Notes under the pieces: generated by a model
What the model was told of the DNA's origin: nothing
Seen by the model: only the letters and a program-made list of their open reading frames with translations
Database searches by the model: none
Shown: in pieces, positions 25,078 through 32,609 of the stretch
Layout of the letters: each line of letters opens with the position of its first letter
Position numbering within the stretch: position 1 is the first letter of the stretch
Source: Pseudomonadota bacterium
GTDB taxonomy: Bacteria > Pseudomonadota > Alphaproteobacteria > Rhodobacterales > Rhodobacteraceae
Assembly (NCBI GenBank): GCA_963205235.1
Contig: CAUJIP010000080.1
Location: forward strand, 1 to 52,513
Direction: 5' to 3'
DNA: 52,513 nucleotides
Program-made: the position numbers and the translations under genes

Positions 25078-26346
25078 ATGGATTCGATTCTCGTGCGTGG
25101 CAATGGGGCTTTGTCCGGGGCGATCCCGATTGCCGGGGCCAAGAACGCCTGCCTGACGCTGATGCCCGCGACGCTTCTGTCGGATGAACCCCTGACGCTG
25201 ACCAACGCGCCGCGTCTGTCTGATATCGCGACGATGACCCAGCTTCTGCAGTCGCTCGGGGCCGAGGTTGCCAGCTTGCAGGATGGCCTTGTGCTGGCGC
25301 TTTCCAGCCATTCGATCACCAATTTCAAGGCCGACTACGACATCGTGCGCAAGATGCGCGCCTCGATCCTGGTGCTTGGCCCGATGCTGGCCCGCTACGG
25401 CGAGGCGGTGGTGTCCCTGCCCGGTGGCTGCGCCATCGGCGCGCGTCCTGTGGACCTGCACCTAAAGGCGCTTGAGGCGATGGGGGCCGAACTTGACCTG
25501 CGCGACGGCTATGTCCACGCCAAGGCGCCCGGCGGGCGGCTGAAGGGTGCTGTCGTCGATTTCCCCTTCGTCTCGGTCGGGGCCACCGAAAACGCGCTGA
25601 TGGCCGCCACGCTGGCCAAAGGCACGACGGTGATCAAGAACGCCGCGCGCGAGCCCGAGATTGTCGATCTGGCCCGCTGTCTGCGCAAGATGGGGGCCAA
25701 GATTGAAGGCGAGGGGACCTCGACCCTCACCATCGAAGGCACTGACCGCTTGGGCGGGGCCACCCATCCCGTGGTCACGGATCGGATCGAGCTTGGCACC
25801 TATATGCTGGTCCCCGCCATTTGCGGCGGCGAGGTGGAATGCCTTGGCGGCACGCTGGAACTGGTCGGGGCCTTTGCCGAAAAGCTGGATGCTGCCGGGG
25901 TTTCCGTCACCGAAACCGCGCGGGGCCTGAAGGTCGCCCGCAAGAACGGGCGCGTGAAGGCGGTGGACGTGATGACCGAACCCTTCCCCGGTTTCCCGAC
26001 CGACCTGCAAGCGCAGATGATGGCGCTGCTTTGCACCGCCGATGGGGTTTCGGTGCTGGAAGAGAAGATTTTCGAGAACCGCTTCATGCATGCCCCCGAA
26101 CTGATCCGGATGGGCGCGCGAATCGACGTGCATGGCGGCACCGCGACGGTGACCGGGGTCGAAAAGCTGAAGGGCGCGCCCGTGATGGCGACTGACCTGC
26201 GCGCCTCTGTGTCCTTGATCCTTGCCGGCCTTGCCGCCGAAGGCGAGACCGTCGTCAGCCGCGTCTATCACCTTGATCGCGGGTACGAGCGGGTTGAAGA
26301 AAAGCTCCGGGCCTGCGGCGCCCATATCGAGCGTATCCAGGCATGA
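25078..26346 (+). CDS. murA: UDP-N-acetylglucosamine 1-carboxyvinyltransferase
   Basis: 422 residues, standard. First committed step of peptidoglycan synthesis: transfers enolpyruvate from PEP to UDP-GlcNAc, cytoplasmic. K22 in GAKNACL, the PEP-reactive and fosfomycin-target Cys (C118 in [15 protein letters not shown]) and the base Asp in [11 protein letters not shown] are all present, so the enzyme should be active and fosfomycin-sensitive at the target level. Its stop overlaps the DUF2948 start (ATGA), showing translational coupling. First enzyme of the conserved murA-DUF2948-hisD cluster. Confidence 0.97.
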   Translation: MDSILVRGNGALSGAIPIAGAKNACLTLMPATLLSDEPLTLTNAPRLSDIATMTQLLQSLGAEVASLQDGLVLALSSHSITNFKADYDIVRKMRASILVLGPMLARYGEAVVSLPGGCAIGARPVDLHLKALEAMGAELDLRDGYVHAKAPGGRLKGAVVDFPFVSVGATENALMAATLAKGTTVIKNAAREPEIVDLARCLRKMGAKIEGEGTSTLTIEGTDRLGGATHPVVTDRIELGTYMLVPAICGGEVECLGGTLELVGAFAEKLDAAGVSVTETARGLKVARKNGRVKAVDVMTEPFPGFPTDLQAQMMALLCTADGVSVLEEKIFENRFMHAPELIRMGARIDVHGGTATVTGVEKLKGAPVMATDLRASVSLILAGLAAEGETVVSRVYHLDRGYERVEEKLRACGAHIERIQA

Positions 26347-26816
26347 CCGACGCCCGCTTTCAGGACGGCGGCGAAGCGCCGCTTCGGTTGGTGGCGCAGG
26401 ATGCCGAGGATCTGAAGATCATCGCCGCATTGGTGCAGGATGCCGTCCTGCCGGTCACCGAACTGAAGTATGATGCCAAACGCCGCCGCTTCGCCCTGTT
26501 GCTGAACCGGTTCCGCTGGGAAGACCGGGCTCAGGCCGAACAGGTCGGTCGCGCCTATGAACGGGTGCGATCCGTGCTGGTGGTCGAAGATGTTCGGAAA
26601 GTGCAAAGTTTCGGCTTCGATCGGGCCGACAAGGACCTGGTTTTGTCCGTTTTGTCTATGTCCTTCGAACCGGGCGAAGACGGAACCGGCCGCTTGATCT
26701 TGACTTTGGCCGGGGATGGAGCCGTCGCGCTGGATGTCGAGGCGCTGGATATCCGGTTGGACGACGTGACCCGCCCCTACCGCGCGCCCTCTGGCAAGGT
26801 TCCGACCCACGACTGA
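26343..26816 (+). CDS. DUF2948 family protein
   Basis: 157 residues, soluble. [22 protein letters not shown] and [19 protein letters not shown] near the N-terminus are typical of this alphaproteobacterial family of unknown function; the remainder is a compact alpha/beta domain ending in [14 protein letters not shown]. Start ATG overlaps the murA stop. The constant placement between murA and hisD in relatives suggests a housekeeping role, but none has been shown to my knowledge. Confidence 0.9.
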   Translation: MTDARFQDGGEAPLRLVAQDAEDLKIIAALVQDAVLPVTELKYDAKRRRFALLLNRFRWEDRAQAEQVGRAYERVRSVLVVEDVRKVQSFGFDRADKDLVLSVLSMSFEPGEDGTGRLILTLAGDGAVALDVEALDIRLDDVTRPYRAPSGKVPTHD

Positions 26817-26821
26817 CGCCT

Positions 26822-26865
26822 CCGGAATTTTCGAAAATTCCGGACCGGAGCCTTCGAAGGCTCCG
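26822..26865. repeat. Tandem perfect palindromes with TTCGAA centres
   Basis: Two perfect palindromes side by side, 26822-26843 (22 bp, arms CCGGAATTTTC) and 26846-26865 (20 bp, arms CGGAGCCTTC), both centred on TTCGAA or its equivalent. As RNA each gives a tight stem. There is no T-run after them, so processing site, stabiliser or a dispersed extragenic palindrome is likelier than a terminator. Located between DUF2948 and hisD. Confidence 0.75.
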
Positions 26866-26956
26866 ACGCGCTTTCCTCAAAGAAATCGCCCCCGGCACCA
26901 ACCTTGTGACTTCCGCTCCCGAGCGCTATCTGCACCCCATCCCTTCGGAGGCCAAG

Positions 26957-28258
26957 ATGCCCGTTTTCCTGAACACTGCCGATCCCGGCTTTGAGGCCGC
27001 CTTTGCCACCCTTCTGGGCCAAAAGCGCGAAGAGGCCGAGGATGTCGATCAGGCCGTCGCCCAGATCATCGCCGATGTCCGGACGCGCGGAGATCAGGCT
27101 GTCATCGACCTGACCAAACGCTTCGACCGGCTGACGCTGACCCCCGCAACCCTCGCCTTTTCGCCAACCGAGATCGCCTCAGAGATCGCCAAGGTTACCC
27201 CGGAAGACCGCGCTGCCCTAGACCTCGCCGCCGACCGCATCCGCGCCTACCACACCCGCCAGAAACCGCAGGACGAAAGCTGGACCGACCCAACCGGCGC
27301 CATGCTCGGCTGGCGCTGGACCCCGGTTTCCGCCGCGGGCCTTTACGTCCCTGGCGGCCTCGCCTCCTACCCGTCCTCCGTCCTGATGAACGCGATCCCG
27401 GCCAAGGTCGCAGGCGTAAACCGCCTTGTCGTCGTCTGCCCGACACCGGACGGCAAGGTGAACCCCCTCGTCCTCCTTGCAGCCCAACTCGCCGGGGTTG
27501 ACACCGTCTACCGCATCGGCGGCGCGCAAGCCATTGCGGCGCTGGCCTACGGCACCCCCACAATCCAGCCGGTCGACAAGATCACCGGCCCCGGCAACGC
27601 CTTCGTCGCCGCCGCCAAGCGCCGGGTCTTTGGCCGTGTTGGCATCGACATGATTGCCGGACCGTCCGAAATCCTCGTCATCGCCGACGCGGACAACGAC
27701 CCCGACTGGATCGCGCTTGACCTTCTGTCCCAGGCCGAACACGACGAAAGCGCGCAGTCGATCCTGATCACCGACAGCCCCACTCTGGCCATGGCCGTCG
27801 CCAAGGCTGTCGCCAAGCGCCTGGAAACGCTGGAAAGACGCGCCATCGCCGGGGCTTCCTGGGCGCAGCACGGTGCCGTCATCATCACCCGTGACCTGGC
27901 CGAGGCTGCCCGCCTGTCAAACCGCGTCGCCCCCGAACACCTTGAACTTTGCACCACCGACCCCGACGCCCTGTCGCAGCAGATCACCCATGCCGGCGCG
28001 ATCTTCCTTGGCGCCTACACGCCCGAGGCCATCGGCGATTACGTCGGCGGCCCGAACCACGTCCTGCCCACCGCCCGTTCCGCGCGCTTCTCCTCCGGCC
28101 TCTCCGTCCTTGATTTCATGAAGCGCACCACGCTGGCCCGGATGACCCCCGAGGCGCTGAAAGCCATCGGCCCCGCCGCCGAACGCCTCGCCATCAGCGA
28201 AAGCCTTGAGGCGCATGGGCTAAGCGTCCGGGCAAGGTTGGACCGGCTGAACGGGTAA
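26957..28258 (+). CDS. hisD: Histidinol dehydrogenase
   Basis: 433 residues. Last two steps of histidine biosynthesis (histidinol to histidinal to histidine, NAD+). Landmarks: GLYVPGGLASYPSSVLMNAIPAKVAGV, the zinc-ligand segment LLSQAEHDESAQS (Gln and His), the catalytic Glu-His pair in VAPEHLEL, GGPNHVLPT and a C-terminal zinc His in ESLEAHGL. ATG 26957 is chosen because a GGAG box sits 8 nt upstream; a 17-codon in-frame extension upstream lacks one. In relatives it is followed by UPF0262 and an LMW phosphatase; here 2.2 kb of rhs and IS debris separates them. Confidence 0.97.
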   Translation: MPVFLNTADPGFEAAFATLLGQKREEAEDVDQAVAQIIADVRTRGDQAVIDLTKRFDRLTLTPATLAFSPTEIASEIAKVTPEDRAALDLAADRIRAYHTRQKPQDESWTDPTGAMLGWRWTPVSAAGLYVPGGLASYPSSVLMNAIPAKVAGVNRLVVVCPTPDGKVNPLVLLAAQLAGVDTVYRIGGAQAIAALAYGTPTIQPVDKITGPGNAFVAAAKRRVFGRVGIDMIAGPSEILVIADADNDPDWIALDLLSQAEHDESAQSILITDSPTLAMAVAKAVAKRLETLERRAIAGASWAQHGAVIITRDLAEAARLSNRVAPEHLELCTTDPDALSQQITHAGAIFLGAYTPEAIGDYVGGPNHVLPTARSARFSSGLSVLDFMKRTTLARMTPEALKAIGPAAERLAISESLEAHGLSVRARLDRLNG

Positions 28259-28284
28259 CGCCCAGCGGGACCAAGCCCCCGTAG

Positions 28285-28302
28285 GTCGGGCTTCAGCCCG
28301 AC
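28285..28302. repeat. REP-like palindrome
   Basis: GTCGGGCTTCAGCCCGAC, an 8-bp inverted repeat with a 2-bp centre, 26 bp after hisD and directly at the point where the truncated rhs sequence begins. Palindromes of this kind are common as dispersed extragenic elements. Confidence 0.65.
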
Positions 28303-29387
28303 TCCACCTCCAACCGCACCCCCGGCCCGGTCGAGGTTCGCAACTGGCTCGTGCCTGGGCAGGTGCTGACCTACCCTTGGGCCGCGGTCAAGCTGACCAA
28401 CGGCGTCGCGACCTGGCTCCACTTCGACCATCTCGGCTCGGTGCGGGCCATCACCGACGCCACCGGGGCCAAGGTCGAAAGCGCCATCTACCGCCCGTTT
28501 GGCGAGCAGTCCGAGTGGCTTTTGCCGGGCAACCCTTCGGCTGAGACCAAAGGCTGGATCGGAGAACGCTACGATGCCGACGCGGGTCTCCAATACCTCA
28601 ACGCCCGCTACTACGACCCCGCCCTGGGGATGTTCCTGCAACCCGACTGGTTCGAGGTCACCAAGCTAGGCGTCGGCACCAACCGCTTCAGCTACAGCTT
28701 CAACGACCCGGTCAACAAGATCGATCCGGGGGGGAATGAATTTCACAAGATGACTTCCCAGGAATTGCAGGCAGAGGCAAAACGACGTTGCAAAGGGAGC
28801 ATGTTGTCACGGAACAGGTTTGCAGGAAAGGTTCTGGAGAATGCGGCAAGGCGCCCACTTGGACTTGAAGAAAACAGGCGCAAATTCTTCTCTGAACTTA
28901 GAGCCAATACATCGACAAAAGGTTGGACAAATACAATTCCAGATGCGATTAAGGCCTGATCTTTGATGGTGTTAGCAAGATGGGTGCACTTCCCGATGGC
29001 ATGACCTTTGTTTCCGGGGGAAATTCCGTTGGTGTGGGATTTGTTGAAGTCAAGGCAACCAAAGGAAAACTTGGCTATGGCGCACTGGATATGCAGCTTG
29101 CCAGGATGATCGACACCCTGGCTGAGATATCAAAGCTAACTGGGGCCCCCACTGAACTGCATCTTGTTACAACCACTGATGCCACAGTTGAGGAAAGCTT
29201 GGTTGACTATGCCACAAATCGCGGGGTAGTTCTTGCCCATAGCACGGTATCTTACGACCCAGATACAGGCAATATGAAGGTAGACGACGCGGCTGTGCTA
29301 AACCCTTCCGTCACACCGCACCCGGATGTGGTGCAAAGTCTTCACTCGAGGTACCTTGAAATGCCGCTTTACGCAGATTTTGAGTAG
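28303..29387 (+). pseudogene. Orphan Rhs C-terminal tip with frameshifted PD-(D/E)xK nuclease toxin
   Basis: The frame is open from 28285 with no start of its own. Residues to about nt 28735 are the end of an Rhs core: HFDHLGSVRAITDATG, YRPFGEQ, WIGERYDADAGLQYLNARYYDP, FLQPDW, NRFSYSFNDPVNKIDPGG. After this boundary the tip domain starts, visibly more AT-rich. It contains TNTIPDAI and stops at 28957-28959; a second frame, offset by one base, then reads LIFDGVSKMG...GFVEVKATKG to 29387. IPD followed by VEVKA is the PD-(D/E)xK signature of restriction-endonuclease-like toxin tips, so a one-base deletion near 28951-28959 separates the two catalytic motifs. The 5' thousands of bases of rhs are missing. 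Either a dead toxin or a donor cassette for tip exchange; a sequencing error at the frameshift cannot be excluded. Confidence 0.82.
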
Positions 29388-29395
29388 GGTGCATC

Positions 29396-29746
29396 ATGAG
29401 ATTGAAAAAGCGCGCCTTCATCGGTGAGAAGAAAGTGGCCGCAGCACTCGCTTTGGTAAACTGGGTCTACGACGAAGGGCTAACCCAATTCTATCATCGG
29501 GTTCTACCTTCAAGGGATTTCTTGGGCGCCACTGTCAAAAATGCTCCTCCAAGTTTTAAGCTATTCATGGATCCAGAGAGCACAAGAATACTTGGTCTTG
29601 GCCCTGCCGACGCGTCCTACGCCGTCGTTTACGGCTCAATAGCTGACGTTGTTGTTTCTATGGGAAGAATTATTCAAAACGATGGGAAAAACGCAGACGA
29701 CAAAATGGACGCTGCCGTCGAGAGGCGGGAATATCCGTCCCGATAA
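29396..29746 (+). CDS. Candidate immunity protein for the Rhs nuclease tip
   Basis: 116 residues, basic N-terminus (MRLKKRAFIGEKKVAAALAL), no signal peptide, no family recognised. It starts 8 nt after the toxin tip stop with a GGGTG purine box, and shares its lower GC. Such a small gene directly after an Rhs tip is in nearly all cases the cognate immunity gene, acting in the cytoplasm by binding the toxin. The frame is intact although the toxin is broken, as expected when protection against siblings is still useful. Function by position only. Confidence 0.65.
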   Translation: MRLKKRAFIGEKKVAAALALVNWVYDEGLTQFYHRVLPSRDFLGATVKNAPPSFKLFMDPESTRILGLGPADASYAVVYGSIADVVVSMGRIIQNDGKNADDKMDAAVERREYPSR

Positions 29747-29872
29747 ACCAGCCCCAGTGAGCCGGTGGGTACGAACCCACTCTCCCGGAACAAATCAACC
29801 CACGGCTCCATCCCCAAACCCTTAACATCCGGCGGATTCTAGGATGAACCGGAGCATTATGAGCTCAGGGCA

Positions 29873-30030
29873 TTGAGGAGGCCGGGTTTCATCGGGTTTC
29901 GTCATCTGAGTTGCACAGAGCGTGCGGTGGTTCTTCCCGAGGCTCGGCTGGGAAGCAGTCAGCGTGAGATCGCGCGCTGTCTCGGGCGGTCGGCAGGCAC
30001 GGTCTGTCGGAAGTTGCGGCCAACGATGAA
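29873..30030 (+). mobile_element. IS30-family transposase remnant (N-terminal helix-turn-helix)
   Basis: The frame encodes FRHLSCTERAVVLPEARLG followed by SQREIARCLGRSAGTVCRKL, the N-terminal HTH of IS30 transposases (normally ...SQRxIAxxLGRSxSTVxREL). Homology stops after about 45 residues; the DDE catalytic domain is absent. Terminal inverted repeats were not identified. Confidence 0.72.
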
Positions 30031-30212
30031 TACCAACCCGCCACACCCGCTCCCCCCAAACCTTAACCACCGGTAAATGTCCACAGCCAAGTCCTTGATT
30101 TCATGGGCTCCGAAATTCTGCCCATGCGCGGGCAGCCTCCCGGCCCGCGCCTGAAGACGGCCCGAGCGCCCCACCCCCGTCCCCCTCTCCCCCGCCCTTC
30201 CCCCCGCCGCCA

Positions 30213-30410
30213 ACGTGACCACCCCCTCCGGCCCGGTCGAGGTGCGGAGCCGGCTCGGGGCCGAGCAGGTGCTGACCTACCTGCAACCCTCGGTCAAGCT
30301 GACCAACGGGGTCGCCACCTGGCTCCACTTCGATCCCCCCGGCTCCGTCCGCGTCCTCACCGGCGCGGGCGTCGTCAAGGCCTCCCCCGCTTTCCGATTG
30401 CAGGACGCCC
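30213..30410 (+). pseudogene. Second rhs core fragment
   Basis: The frame TTPSGPVEVR...EQVLTYLQPSVKLTNG then VATWLHFD..GSVR is clearly homologous to the start of the first rhs remnant (28321-28450) both as protein and as DNA, but ends after about 60 residues without the tip. Suggests either duplication or recombination between rhs copies. Confidence 0.78.
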
Positions 30411-30450
30411 CGCCCTCGGGCATTCAGGGGGGAAGCCGAAGGACCCGCCC

Positions 30451-30927
30451 ATGAACCGCATCTGCCACATCGAGATCGACGAGAAGGGCCTTGCCCGCCC
30501 GACGCCCGAGATCGAACAGGAACGCCGCGTCGCGATCTATGATCTTCTGGAGGAGAACAGCTTCGCGCTGCCCGCCCGGCAAGACCGGGTCACGCCCGAA
30601 GGCCCCTACCGGGTGCTGCTGGCGATCCGCGAGGGGCGGCTGGTGTTCGAAGTCGCGACCGAGGATGCCGAAAAGGTTGCCGAGTTTCACCTGTCACTTG
30701 GCCCCTTCCGGCAGGTTGTGAAGGATTACTTCCAGATCTGCGAAAGCTATTTCGACGCGGTCAAACGCCTGCCTCCCAGCCAGATCGAGGCGATCGACAT
30801 GGCGCGGCGGGGGATCCACAATGAAGGGGCCTCGATCCTGCGGGAACGGCTGGATGGCAAGGCGCAGGTCGACACCGACACAGCGCGGCGGCTTTTCACC
30901 CTGATCTGCGTTCTTCACTGGGGCTGA
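30451..30927 (+). CDS. UPF0262 family protein
   Basis: 158 residues, soluble. RICHIEIDEKGLARPTPEIEQERRVAIYDLLEEN at the N-terminus and FRQVVKDYFQICESYFDAVK in the middle, with a C-terminal DTARRLFTLICVLHWG, are characteristic of this alphaproteobacterial family of unknown function. In relatives it directly follows hisD and precedes an LMW phosphatase gene; the second half of that order is kept here (2-bp gap). Start ATG 30451 with GAAGCCGAAGGA upstream. Transcription from the original hisD promoter may now be disrupted by the insert. Confidence 0.93.
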   Translation: MNRICHIEIDEKGLARPTPEIEQERRVAIYDLLEENSFALPARQDRVTPEGPYRVLLAIREGRLVFEVATEDAEKVAEFHLSLGPFRQVVKDYFQICESYFDAVKRLPPSQIEAIDMARRGIHNEGASILRERLDGKAQVDTDTARRLFTLICVLHWG

Positions 30928-30929
30928 TC

Positions 30930-31403
30930 TTGGGCGACTTCCCCCAATCGGTGCTGTTCTGTTGCGACCACAACGCCGTGCGGTCCCCCATGGCCGAGGC
31001 GCTGATGAAGAAGATGTACGGCCAGCGGGCCTATGTTCAGTCGGCGGGGGTCAAGAATGACATGGAGGTCGACGGGTTTTCCGTAGCGGTCTGTCAGGAG
31101 CTGGGGATCGAGCTGTCCCGCCACCGGTCCCGCAGCTTTGAGGAGATGCAGGAGTGGGGGGACGATCTGTCCCAGTTCGACCTGATCGTCGCCCTGTCCC
31201 CGGCCAGCCAGCGGATGGCGCTGGAATTGACCCGGTTTCATCACCTGGAGATCGAATACTGGCCGATCCTGGACCCGACCGGTCTGGGCGAGACGAGGGA
31301 GGCGAAGCTGGCGGCCTATCGGCAGGCGCGGGATCAGATCCGGGATCGGATGATTGCCCGATTTGGGCCGCCCGAGCCGGAGGAAGCGGCCACAGGGGGC
31401 TGA
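30930..31403 (+). CDS. Low-molecular-weight protein tyrosine phosphatase-like protein
   Basis: 157 residues. The P-loop is C12-x5-R18 in FCCDHNAVRSPMAEALMKK, with the general acid Asp in WPILDPTG. LMWPs and arsenate reductases share this fold. The loop differs from the usual CxGNxCRSP by having DHNAV inside. The start is TTG at 30930, 2 nt after the UPF0262 stop, implying translational coupling; no ATG is available before the P-loop. Conserved pairing with UPF0262. Substrate unknown. Immediately after its stop begins the 75-nt repeated element. Confidence 0.88.
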   Translation: MGDFPQSVLFCCDHNAVRSPMAEALMKKMYGQRAYVQSAGVKNDMEVDGFSVAVCQELGIELSRHRSRSFEEMQEWGDDLSQFDLIVALSPASQRMALELTRFHHLEIEYWPILDPTGLGETREAKLAAYRQARDQIRDRMIARFGPPEPEEAATGG

Positions 31404-31478
31404 CTGTCCACGGTGGACACTTTTTGAATTGCCATATTCATCAGTATCTTGGCCGTGGACGTTAGGGTTTTGTAAAGA
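31404..31478. repeat. 75-nt duplicated intergenic element, copy 1
   Basis: Starts at the base after the LMW phosphatase stop. Contains the palindrome CTGTCCACGGTGGACA, then 20 unconserved bases, ATCAGT, CTTGG and GTGGACGTTAG, then GnnTTTnTnAAGA-like bases. The copy at 50842-50916 aligns to it with no insertion or deletion. Function unknown; both copies lie between convergent genes. Confidence 0.78.
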
Positions 31479-31491
31479 GTTTGCCGTCCCG

Positions 31492-31977
31492 TCAGGGGGC
31501 AACGACCTTCATCACGAAACCGCCGCTGGCTTCATCCGGGCCAAAGGGGCCGGCAACCGCATGCGAGACCGGAGGCAGGGTCTTGAGGAAGGCTGCAATC
31601 GCCGTGGCGTCCTGATCGGTCAAGGCGGCATAGTTCATCCAGGGCATCGCTGGGGCAAGTTGGCTGCCGTCCGGGCGGAGGCCGGTTCGAAGGGCCGTCG
31701 CAATTTCCTCAACGGTCCAGGCACCAAGGCCGGTCGGGTCCGGCGTCAGGTTCGGGCCGACAAAGGTGCCGAGGCCGGGGATTTCGAACCCGACATCGGA
31801 ACCGCCTAGGAAGCGGTTGATGTCAGGCTGACCCAGGAAATGGCCGGGCGTATGGCAGTCGGTGCAGCCCATGATCGTGACAAGATACTCACCCCGCTCA
31901 ACGGAGGTTTCGGCGAGGGCGGTCTGGTTCAGAAGCCCGACGAGAATGGTGGCGAGCGAGAGGTTCGGGGCGGGCAT
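31492..31977 (-). CDS. Small monoheme cytochrome c
   Basis: 161 residues. Signal peptide about 1-22 (PNLSLATILVGLLNQTALA), mature protein periplasmic. Heme-binding C38-T-D-C41-H42 and a likely distal Met in QLAPAMPWMNYAAL; the C-terminal ALTDQDATAIAAFLKTLPPV is the typical last helix of cytochrome c domains of the alcohol/aldehyde dehydrogenase electron-acceptor kind. Start ATG 31977 with GGAG 6 nt upstream; an upstream in-frame extension lacks a signal. It follows the cupin gene by 56 bp and is probably cotranscribed with it. Electron donor not evident in the window. Confidence 0.88.
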   Translation of the reverse strand: MPAPNLSLATILVGLLNQTALAETSVERGEYLVTIMGCTDCHTPGHFLGQPDINRFLGGSDVGFEIPGLGTFVGPNLTPDPTGLGAWTVEEIATALRTGLRPDGSQLAPAMPWMNYAALTDQDATAIAAFLKTLPPVSHAVAGPFGPDEASGGFVMKVVAP

Positions 31978-32033
31978 GGCAATCTCCACAGGTGGGGTGG
32001 CCCGACATTTGCGGTCGGGCCATGCGTTTCGGG

Positions 32034-32492
32034 TCAGGCCGCTTCTGCTGCGTCGAACACGAAGCGAATGTTGAACTGTTCGCCGATCTGGCAAATCCGT
32101 TCGGGGTTGGCATCGGGCTCTTGTGCGACGGCGGGGAAGAAGCCTTCAAAGCCGCCGGGGGTCATCACCACCATCAACCGGCCCAGCGAAGCGCCGATGT
32201 TCTGGAAGCGGTGCACCGATCCGCGCGGCACACAGATGACGGCGCCTTCGGTCAGATCGACGCGAGCGCCATTGCACCAGAAGGCAAAGCGACCTTCCAG
32301 AACGCGGAAGAATTCTTCTTCTTTCTCATGCACATGGAAGGGAGGTCCTTCGCCTGCGGGAACCTCGGCCTCAAAGCAGCCGAGGCTCCCGCCAGTTTGG
32401 TCCGCAGCAATGCGGATGATGTGGCGGCCGAAGGCGATTGCTTCTACCCCGGCATCGGCTTTGGAAAAGGCAGCCTTGTCGAAAGTTGTCAT
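32034..32492 (-). CDS. Cupin domain protein
   Basis: 152 residues. One cupin barrel with the metal motif PPFHVHEKEEEFFRVLEG (His, His, Glu) and the second-motif His in VPRGSVHRFQNIG. Tends to be a quercetinase-like dioxygenase or a metal-dependent isomerase; substrate not identifiable. Divergent from the LysR regulator with a 117-bp spacer carrying a candidate operator; the cytochrome c gene follows. The set suggests a LysR-controlled oxidative function. Confidence 0.85.
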   Translation of the reverse strand: MTTFDKAAFSKADAGVEAIAFGRHIIRIAADQTGGSLGCFEAEVPAGEGPPFHVHEKEEEFFRVLEGRFAFWCNGARVDLTEGAVICVPRGSVHRFQNIGASLGRLMVVMTPGGFEGFFPAVAQEPDANPERICQIGEQFNIRFVFDAAEAA

Positions 32493-32568
32493 CTTGTGTC
32501 TCCAGTTGAATTCTTGCGGTCAAAGTGATCGTGGGGCTGGTCTATAACCGGGGAAATCGGGCATGATA

Positions 32569-32599
32569 ATCCGGACGGATATGACAAGATTGTCTGGAT
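32569..32599. promoter_or_regulatory. Candidate LysR operator between cupin and lysR genes
   Basis: ATCCGGAC-N15-GTCTGGAT, an 8-bp imperfect inverted repeat (one mismatch), ending 10 bp before the LysR start. Position and interrupted dyad fit a LysR site that would also control the divergent cupin-cytochrome unit. Confidence 0.5.
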
Positions 32600-32609
32600 A
32601 AGCTTACAA

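Larger units (their letters stand above)
29747..30450. other. Mobile-element and rhs debris without an intact gene
   Basis: 704 bp between the immunity gene and UPF0262. Contains a hairpin GTGGGT-acga-ACCCAC near 29764-29780, the start of an IS30-type transposase and a second rhs fragment (both listed separately). No complete gene is seen. Confidence 0.7.

Noticed and set aside
31461-31476. GTTAG-N7-TAAA-like sites in both 75-nt elements as CtrA boxes
   Set aside because: The match to TTAA-N7-TTAA is imperfect in both copies and there is no cell-cycle gene downstream; chance level.
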